Positions 23,494 through 33,800 of a stretch of DNA of 64,000 nt are shown piece by piece; the stretch's first letter is position 1; every line of letters starts with the position of its first letter. Source of the stretch: Bolinopsis microptera (Eukaryota; Ctenophora; Tentaculata; Lobata; Bolinopsidae); contig NC_087082.1 of assembly GCF_026151205.1 (NCBI RefSeq), positions 9,742,901 through 9,806,900 on the forward strand, read 5' to 3'. Below the pieces are notes generated by a model that was not told the DNA's origin, searched no databases, and was given only the letters and a program-made list of their open reading frames with translations. The position numbers and the translations under genes were made by a program.

Positions 23494-24800
23494 TTACCAA
23501 CTGGCCTTAAATAATAAGTTAAAATCATAAGTACCCGTTGCAACGAGAAGGTTAAACTGCATAGTCTCAATCTTGTCTTTTTCTGTCAATTCCCGCTGTA
23601 TATATTCCAGTAACTGGAAATTAATAGAATTATAAATACGAATTTTATAAATAAATCATCCAATAAACAACGTCACAATTAAATAGTTGCAATTTGACCG
23701 AAACCCAGAATCATGGGTAAAGTGGACCACTGCCAGTGTCTCTCTTGCCAGTACTGTGATGACCACAATGTCTGACCATTTCTCCACTTGACAGTCTACA
23801 TTAGAATCACTGTTTCATCTAATAGATCTAATATAACCACATAACTAAAATACCGAGAATGAAAATGATGATAAATAACCCAAACCTTAGAAATGCAGTC
23901 TAAAAGATATCTTGAAGTGACTTGGTCTGTTTCCACGCATGTCATGTTGTGTAGAATCTTGTTAAGAGACATACACACGAACTTCTGTAAAAGTGTGTAT
24001 TAGTTATTAAATAGTTACTAACTTACTTCTGACATTTCGATTATCCGATACTCAAAATTACTCAAAATTACTCAAAATTGCTCAAAATTACTCAAAATTA
24101 CTCAAAATTACTCAAAATTACTCAAAATTAACTGACATTGGGGATAAACGGATACCAAAATTGACGTAGTAACTACAAAAAAATGACAAAGTTACCGCAC
24201 CACAAGTGACCAAGTTACTACCACAAGTGACCCAGTTACTACCACAAGTGACCCAGTTACTACCACAAACCTTATCAGTAGTGTTGAGACAGTCCATAGC
24301 CGGAGCGATGAAGTCTACAAAGTTCTGAACACAGTACTCAGTGTGCTGACACGTGATGTCAACCAGGAAGCGCAGCGCGACCCTCACGCACGTGGTGGAG
24401 TCAGCCTTGTAGTTAGTCACGGCGATACTGTAGACAGGGGTGTGATTACAAATGGGGACCAGATTTGAGTTATTCTAATTTCAATAATTAGAGTTAATAA
24501 TTAGCAAGACCACGGTTGATGCTATGCTGGGAGGCTCACACTCCAAATACAAGTTCAACCTGATTCTGAGGAATACACTAAAACTCATTTAAAAATAGCT
24601 CAAAACCAAAATCAAACACTAACTTGAACTTATCCTGAAGTTCGAAGAAATCAGGTGATGTTTTGTTGATGGATCTAGCTAGATCTAAACAGGGGAAGAC
24701 AAGACTCTTGTCCCAAGATAACAGTTTAGCTACCAGCTCCATATCACCTGCATCCAGCTTCTGTCCCTCACTTGTCTGTAAAGGAATGTTTTAAATCACT

Positions 24801-24835
<35 letters not shown>

Positions 24836-27800
24836 AGGAGGGGGGATCAGGTACTCGTTCACAATAATTGAACACTCAAGAAATGTAAAATTAGTGTTTA
24901 ATATCACAATTCGCACAACAGTGAATGAGGTAGGAGGATCTAACCTACAAACATTCAAAACTTGTCACAACAGAAACTTAAATGCAGAGTGTTACCTTCT
25001 TGGCGATCTTCTCGAAGTGAGTCAGTTCATCTCCACTGAGCTGACTATTCTCATTTACCGAACCATTGTGTTCTGTTATCTTCTTGATCAGTTTAGAAGC
25101 GTCAGGAATGTTCTCTGTCAGTACCCTGGTGGCAGGAAAGTGTCTTGTCGTACCCAGAGCTGGACTCTTACCTTGACCTGGATAAGGGGGCGGTGATAAG
25201 AGGGTAACAACAGGACCCATCTTAGAGTGTGCGAATATAGGATTTAGGAGCTATTAGAGTAAGGAGCTAGAAGACTTTAAAACCCTTAGTATTCGTCCCA
25301 GCTAAGGTTATAATTATTTGTTTTTGTCAGGAGACATACTTTGATCTCACATATTATCCGTAGACTACAATTTATTTCAGACCTATTCCCAAGATATGAC
25401 TGAGACGACCTTTTGGTTCATTGTCTTCAGCATCAGTCATCATAAAATTAAGAAAGATAATTAGAATTACTCAGAAAACGCAGCAAAACGATTCTGCAAA
25501 TTTACAATTCATTACAAATTTTCTCAGTCTTTACACGATATGATTTTCACTGTCACTTTTAATTATATACGCGTTGCATTAAACTTCATTTATCTAGACT
25601 AGATCTAATATAGCCGTGATCTAGATATCGTGTAATGTAACACACAGTGTTACCATAGCAACACTACTAGTTACCATAGTAACAGTAACTAGACTAGATC
25701 TAATATAACCTTGATCTAGATATCGTGTAATGTAACATGTTTATCTTGCTGTGACGTAGCACCTAGCAACACCTAGTAACACCTAGTAACACCTAGTAAC
25801 CAGTAATCTAGAGTCTAGATCCAATATAGCCGTGCTCTAGATATCGTGTAATGTAACATGTTTATCTTGCAGTGACGTAGCACCTAGCAACACCTAGTAA
25901 CACCTAGTAACACCTAGTAACACCTAGTAACACCTAGTAACCAGTAATCTAGAGTCTAGATCTAATGTAACCTTGATCTAGATAACGTGTAATGTAACAT
26001 GTTTATCTTACAGTGACGTAGCACCTAGCAACACCTAGTAACACCTAGTAACACCTAGTAACCAGTAATCTAGATCTAATATAGCCGTGATCTAGATATC
26101 GTGTAATGTAACATGTTTATCTTGCAGTGACGTAGCACCTAGCAACACCTAGTAACACCTAGTAACCAGTAATCTAGAGTCTAGATCTAATATAGCAGTG
26201 ATCTAGATATTGTGTAATGTAACATGTTTATCTTGCTGTGACGTAGCACCTAGCAACACCTCTAGTAACACCTAGTAACCAGTAATCTAGAGTCTAGATC
26301 TAATATAGCCGTGATATAGATATTTTGTAATGTAACATGTTTATCTTGCTGTGACGTAGCACCTAGCAACACCTAGTAACACCTAGTAACACCTAGTAAC
26401 CAGTAGTCTAGAGTCTAGATCTAATATAACCGTGATCTAGATATCGTGTAATGTAACATGTTTATCTTGCTGTGACGTAGCACCTAGTAACACCTAGTAA
26501 CACCTAGTAACACCTAGTAACACCTAGTAACACCTAGCTACCTAGTAACCAGTAATCTAGAGTCTAGATCTAATATAGCCGTGATCTAGATATCGTGTAA
26601 TGTAACATGTTTATCTTGCTGTGACGTAGCACCATGTGCGGAGGCGGATATTTTTCAACTGTATCACATCTCTGTATATAGCCATCCTATTTGAATAACT
26701 CTTCTCTTTAGAGAAGATACAACAATCATTTTACATTACATTTTACATTACATTTCACATTACATTTCACATTGCATTTTACATTACATTTTACATTACA
26801 TTTCACATTACATTTTACATCACATTTTACATTACATTTTACATTTCATTTTACATTGCATTTTACATTCCATTTTACATTCCATTTTACATTGCATTTT
26901 ACATTACATTTTACATTACATTTCACATTACATTTTACATTACATTTGTCTCGATAAAAATCATTAGCTAGACCTGTGAATGAGGTACCGGGTTTCTCGA
27001 CTAACACGCCGTCAGACATCTTGAAGTCGAGGAGTGAAGGGTCGGACATTGTGAGTGAGGCGGAGGGTGGTGTGGAGTGGAGTGGGACTGAAACGAGGAC
27101 ACCCATTAGCCAATAGTTGAGTGAAATGTGAAGTACAAGTTGCAATCATCATGGTCACGGTATCTGTATGTTACACATACACATGGTATGAACCCGTTAA
27201 AATTATAAAAGTTTAACCTGCAGTACTAGTATTAACTTGCCATTTCTGTAAATCTAGTACAATCTCTAAGGAGCACATATTTTAATGGCGGGTTTCTCCT
27301 AAAATGACCAACTAACGACGAACAGGTCGGGTATTATCACTGTCTGCGTATAACAGGCTGGTGTGGATTCTGAAGAAAGTGCCAAGTATCGTAGAAATAT
27401 AGTGCCAGCCCATCAGCCGACATTAACTAGGCTTGTTAGCTGCAGATCTGCTTGTTAGTTACCAGTTTGCTGGTTTGAGGTTGGTAACCATAGTTACACT
27501 ACTAGTTACCATAGTTACACTACCAGTTTGCTGGTTTGAGGTTGGTCATCTAGTTCGTTACAACTGTTTCTCTTTAAAACATGCGCCGCCTTCAATGTAA
27601 TACTTCCACGTCTTCTATCTAGATCATTAACGACAGAAGATCATGTTTTTACAATTTTGAAACGTTTTCTAAAAACTTCCCAAACAATCGTTCAATTAGC
27701 AAACTCAGGACAAACTTACTGCGAACAATTTATTTCTCAACTTGCTTACATTGAACATTTTAACACCAGACACCATGTAATGATGACCTAACCTCATGGT

Positions 27801-30800
27801 AATGGAGGAGGAAAGAACTGAGGATGTTATTGAGACCCACCCTGAACAGCCAACTCTAACATCGTGGAAAGGAGCCCTGATAAAGGATGATAGTTTGTGG
27901 GCCAAGTGGAGGTTTGGTAAGGGAGGAGAAGGGCCCGAGCTGAGGTTTAACCCTGCAGTGGTACTTGTATCTTTACTGATGATAGCAGGGGTCGGACTCT
28001 GGTGTATTGTCCGGACAGAAGATGCTCACAAGACGTTAAAGGATGGTGAACTGGCTCTGTCAGGGGGGTTGTCCTGGTTTTATATATTCTGTAGAATGTT
28101 CTGGATAGGCTTCATACTGGTGTTATACGTCAGTAAACACGGGGCAGTAAAGCTGGGAAAGGACAGGGATAAGCCCCAGTACTCAGAGGGCACCTGGTTC
28201 TCCATGATCTTCTGCAGTGGAGTAGGGGTGGGTATATTCTTGTACGGCGCTTCAGAGCCCGTCTACCACTACACCACCCCCAACAAACACACTGCACACG
28301 GTTACACCCCTGATAACGAACTAGCGGAACCGGCCCTGACCCTGGCTTTCTTCCATTGGGGCCTCCAAAGTTGGATTGCGTATGTGGTATTGGGGGTGGG
28401 ACTAGCGTTTGTAACTCACAGAAAGGGGCTGCCCATGACTATCAGATCTTGTTTCTACCCTCTGATTGGAGGTAGAGTATATACCTGGCTAGGGGACCTG
28501 ATAGATATTCTCTCTGTGGTGTCCACCATGTTATCCCTCATCTCTGTCATCGGTATCGGAGCTCTACAGATAAACTCCGGGCTAAACTTCGTGTTTCCGA
28601 ACAGCAACATCGGGAACAGTACGGTCTCCCAGACCATTATAGTGTGGACACTAACAGCATTCACAGCAGCGAGTGTGTTGTGCGGTGGTGGAGTCAGGAG
28701 GGTTTGTGAGCTGTGTCTAGCTGCGGCAGTGCTCCTCACTCTCACTGTCCTCCTCTCTGATGACACCCCCTTCTTACTGACCACTTTCTTCCAGACAACA
28801 GGGAACTATTTCCATTATTTGTTGAAGTTAGGGTTTAACGGTGACGCTATGGAGGAGATGAATATAACGTCCGCTCAGGGGGCGGATAGAGGGAGGGATT
28901 ATAAAGATGGAGCTGGGGACGGACCTTCAGGGTGGTTACAGATGTGGACGCTCCACTACTGGGGACTCTGGCTATCCTGGACACCTTTTGTGGGCATGTT
29001 CATTGCTAAGATATCAAAGGGTAGAACTGTGAGAGAAGTCATCAGAGGTGCACTTGTGGCACCCATCACGTTCAGTTTCCTGTGGGTCGCTACCTTTGGA
29101 GGAGCAGCTATCAGGAATGAGAAGATTGCAGCCACCTTGGTCACCGATGAGACTCCATTCTGTTGTCCCGCACAACCAGAGTTACTGAACTGGGGACCAG
29201 CAGCTTTAGCAGGTGCTAACTGGCGGACAGAACTGGTTAGAGACGTTCAGAAGAAGTATGGTGGGTACGATAATGTGGAGGGATGTACGGAGAAGTTTAT
29301 TACACTGTGGGACCAGCACTGGAAGGACAACACAGCGGGGGGTCTCGAGTTTACAAACTTTGGAACTTTCTACAACACCAGCAAGAACAGGTACAAGATA
29401 TCCCTGATCAGATCACACGATGAGCTGTACCCGTTAAACGGCAACAAGACAGCAGCTAGACTCTCCTGTATCCCGGCGGGTGATCTCTGGTACTCCCTCA
29501 TGTACACCTACAATAACCTGGGCAACATGCTCAGTATCGCGTCCCTTGTCGCTATCTTCCTCTTCATCATCACCAGCACCAGCTCCGGAGCTCTCATGGT
29601 GGATATAATCGCAGCTAACGGAGACAAACACCCACCTCGGGTCCAGAGGATCTTCTGGTGCTGTGTGATGGGCGGGGTGGCAAGTGCCGCTTTAGCCACC
29701 AAGGGGGAAGCGGCACTGGCGGCTATACAGACGGCTAGCATCCTGACGGCACTACCTTTCTACCTGTTCTTATCTGTTCTGTGTGTTTCACTGTGGAGGG
29801 GTCTGGAGATGGAATGTGGGGACGTTAACCCGTACGGTGTAGACTTTACAGTGGGTGTTATAGACCCTGTATCCAGCTGGAGACCCACCCTCTGGTGCTC
29901 CCTTCTCAAGAACTTGGTCCTGACCCCCGTCACTCTTTACTTTGTCAGTGTTAAGATCGGGGCCAGTAAGAAAGAGGCTGGAACCACCTGTCTGCTGGCC
30001 TATCTGTTCTGGGTATGCTGGCTGTTCCTGGTGATCCTAGAGACACAGGTGCCAGGGTGGGGAGCAGTGGGTTGGGTGTGTTACCTGGCACACGGGTACA
30101 TTGTCTCAGCGGTTAGAGGGGCGGTCAGGGACCGGTATCAGATACATGGTAGTTCTGCGGAGGACTTGTTAGTGGCTGTGTTGTTGTACCCTTGTGTAGC
30201 GGTACAGTTACAAGCTTCTGTTGTTAGAAGGGGACTCTCCACTGTGCTGCCTCTGCCTTATAGAGTTACTAAATCTAAATCTGACAAACTGTAGACTTAG
30301 CCTGCTCATATAAACACTGCAACTACATACTGTCATGAACTGAAGAGAACTGTACAGATTTTTTAAAATAACCTCGTTTCCTAGCGGATTCTACGTTTGA
30401 ATCCGGATACATTTGGATTGCCAGCTTCAAAATATAGTTCCAATGACGGCCGGCAGTCCGTCTTTATAACGATTTGCTGAATTTGTGCGTAACAAATATG
30501 CGAAATATGTTTTCACAATTCTTTGATCTTTGTTATAATTTGTAACTATTAAATTGTACATAATATCCAACAAGTGCAAAATGATTAAAAAATCTCTGTC
30601 TGCTGATGAAGATAATAAGGCTTTTGATCAGATTACTTCTCCTACCGATTGCAATATCATCAAAGACTTAAATTGTCATTAGAAAATTTCAATCAACTTG
30701 TCAACTTAAGCTTTATTGTTTTGGTTACCAAAATATAATTTGAGCAGATAGGTATAGGGGTATAGACAAATAAAGGTTCAGGACAGATTTTCACCTGATT

Positions 30801-33800
30801 CCGTTTGTATGGATACATATTATTATTGTTTACATAACATGTATTATTATTGTTTACTGCATGCTAGTCCTCATAAAAAGTAATAAATCGAACAAAAGGA
30901 AAAACAAACCAGCATCAGGAACATGTCTACTCCCACCAGTGTAGGGGTCGCTGAAGTTAGGGTCGTACTCCATTGCCTTGTTATCAATACCCGTGTTCTG
31001 CCTTATGTACTCTGCTATCTGGGTTAGGTACGCCTGAAATAATTTGAGCACCATAATATTACTCTGTTGTTTGGTATCTATAATATTTATCTATATGTTT
31101 ATTGGTCAATCTGAAGCACTTACACAGCATTGTCAGCATTTAAATATCTGCTTCCTCACCTTGAACTTGTTCACAGTAAGAACGTTGAGCTATTGAATTC
31201 CCGACACTAACCTGAGAAAGACAGTTTTTGTTGATGAATTCCTGAGCCACATTCCAAGGATCGTCCTCTTTATTACAGCCCAGCTTGAGAGGAGGCTTAC
31301 CCTCCTCTACATCTACATTTATCACAAAGTCGTACTTTACTCCGTCCAGTTCGTGCTTATCCTTGTCATACGCGTCCTGTACTACACCTGGGGAGTGGGG
31401 AGGAGAGTGGTTACTAAGCAGTGGTTACTAAGCAGTGGTTACTAAGCAGTGGTTACTAAGCAGTGGTTACTAAGCAGTTGTTACTAAGCAGTGGTTACTA
31501 ATTACTAAGCAGTGGTTACTAATACTAAGCAGTGGTTACTAAGCAGTGGTTACTAAGCAGTGGTTACTAAGCAGTGGTTACTAAGCAGTGGTTACTAACT
31601 ACTAAGCAGTGGTTACTAAGCAGTGGTTACTAAGCTAAGCAGTGATTACTAAGCAGTGGTTAATAACTACTAAGCAGTGGTTACTAAGCAGTGGTTACTA
31701 AGCAGTGATTACTAAGCAGTACAGTGGTTACTAAGCAGTGGTTAGTTAGTTACAAAGTGGGAGTTAGCAGCCGGGTTACTCAGGTTTCAAAACATATCAC
31801 GAATTAGGGAGCTCTGACCGGAGTCAGAACTCTAAACAAACAGCATTGTAACTCAGATTACTAGAGTTACTAAATATTAAACAGATTACTAAGTAACGAA
31901 CCTAAGCTCTGCCAGCTGCCCCCTGAGTACTGGTACACCTCCACAGTACCCGACCTGTTTATCATCAGGGTCTGTCCCTCTCTTCCTGGTTTGTTCAGAG
32001 CCTCAGGTCCTTGTAGTTTATCCAACTGAGGAGAAATAATGTGTTTTTAATGGGTATCGAGCAGTGATAGGACAAAGGAGGAGGAAACTGTCTTATTTTC
32101 CATTCTCTTCTGGTTCCTTAGTTCCCAAAACTCCTCACGAGTTGAAACACAATGAGACAGATACAAGTTCTATAATGAATTAACCATTTCTACTCCCAGA
32201 TAGTCTATCTACCTGTAAATCTCCCACACTCTGTGCACTGTGTTTCTGTGCAGCTAGCTGTTCCTTCATCTGCTCCCTATCTATCAGTGGTGCTAATCTC
32301 CCCTCGTGGGGACTGAAGATGCGAGCTACTCCGTCGCTACCTTCAGGGAATAGTTAGTTAGAGTAGGTACTGAAATGGTTATTAACTTAAAGTACTAAGA
32401 TCCGGATATAAGGTAGCGTCTTATTCAACATGTTGTCATGGAAACTACCAAACTGATGAGCTCACCTCCGACGAGAATATCAGAATCAGGGAGAGGTTCG
32501 CAACACCACGCACTGATAGCTGGTATCTGGATGCTCTGTTGGAGTGAACCATCCTTTACTATAAACAGGTTACCTCCTTCTCCTGACACTGCGAATCCTG
32601 GGGAGGCGGTACAGAGGTTATTAGTTATTGGTTACTGATTTGGATGCTATGGTTACATAATACATAGCTATCTAACTAGGTTAATAACATGTATGCCATA
32701 CATTGTATGGTTACTACGTTGGTCACTAAGTTGGTAACCAGGCACGTGTTTCCAAAATCAAACACATACCTTCAGGAAGGAGACAGAGAGAGTAGAGGAA
32801 GTTGCTGCTCAGCTGGACCGTGTTAAGACAAGAACCCGAAATGTCCCAGTGTCTGACGGTCCCGTCGTTACTGCAGGACATGAAGGTCTTGTCAGGGAGA
32901 ACTGATAGCTTCCTTACTGCGTCCAGATGTCCTTTGTACACTGTCTCCTGTTTACCTGCGATAGGTGGTTATAGTCCCCAGTTATACGGCATGTCAGACG
33001 GTACGTTAGACGGCATTTCACAGCTTGGATAAGCTTGTGAGAAATATTGTTATCATAGTTTGAACCTACTCAATCTTGTCACTAATTTAAGATCTAGGTT
33101 CAAGACGACCATTTGCATTTGACATTTGTCCAAAAAAATCATAGAATTATGAAGATGTGAAAGGTGCATCTATGTGGGCAGTTGGTAGATTCTCACCATC
33201 TCTCCAGAGTCTAATGGTCTTGTCTCCACTAGCAGAGAGGTAGATCCCCGCACCAGGGTAGATGGCCACGTCCCACACCGGAGCAGAGTGTCCCTTCAGC
33301 ACCTCCTTCAGTTCCATCTCCTCCCATACCTGAAGGAGCATATTATGAAGGAGCATATTATGAAGGAGCATATTATGTAGGAGCATATAATGTAGGAGCA
33401 TATATTATGAAGGAGCATATTATGTAGGAGCATATAATGTAGAAGCATATTATGTAGGAGCATATAATGTAGGAGCATATTATGTAGGAGCAGCATTAAA
33501 TTTGTGAACTTCAAAACCTTACCTTTATCTATCAAACTTAAAAGAGTCTAGAGAGTGTTAAGAACTAAATAAGAGACAAAAAGGTTTTAAAAAACCGTTT
33601 ATTTAATCGCTTCACGAGCAACCTTACCCCTCCGAGTCATTAAAAGTACGTACCCTAACGGTGCTATCAGCTGACCCAGACAGAATAGTACCGTGCCATC
33701 CCGTGGAGAGACACGTGACTCCCTCCGTGTGTCCGATAAGCTGCTTGATCGGCTCTGCTACTCCTGCAAGAATTTAAATTATTTATGCAGTTAAGTTCTA

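Noticed and set aside
26772-26957. ORF of HFTLHFTL repeats
   Set aside because: Translation of the ATTACATTTT tandem repeat.
33640-33660. Link between the PLAA donor GTACGTACTTTT and the GTACGTAC motif of the 2.3-3.0 kb element
   Set aside because: Short palindromic match only, with no TIR context around it.
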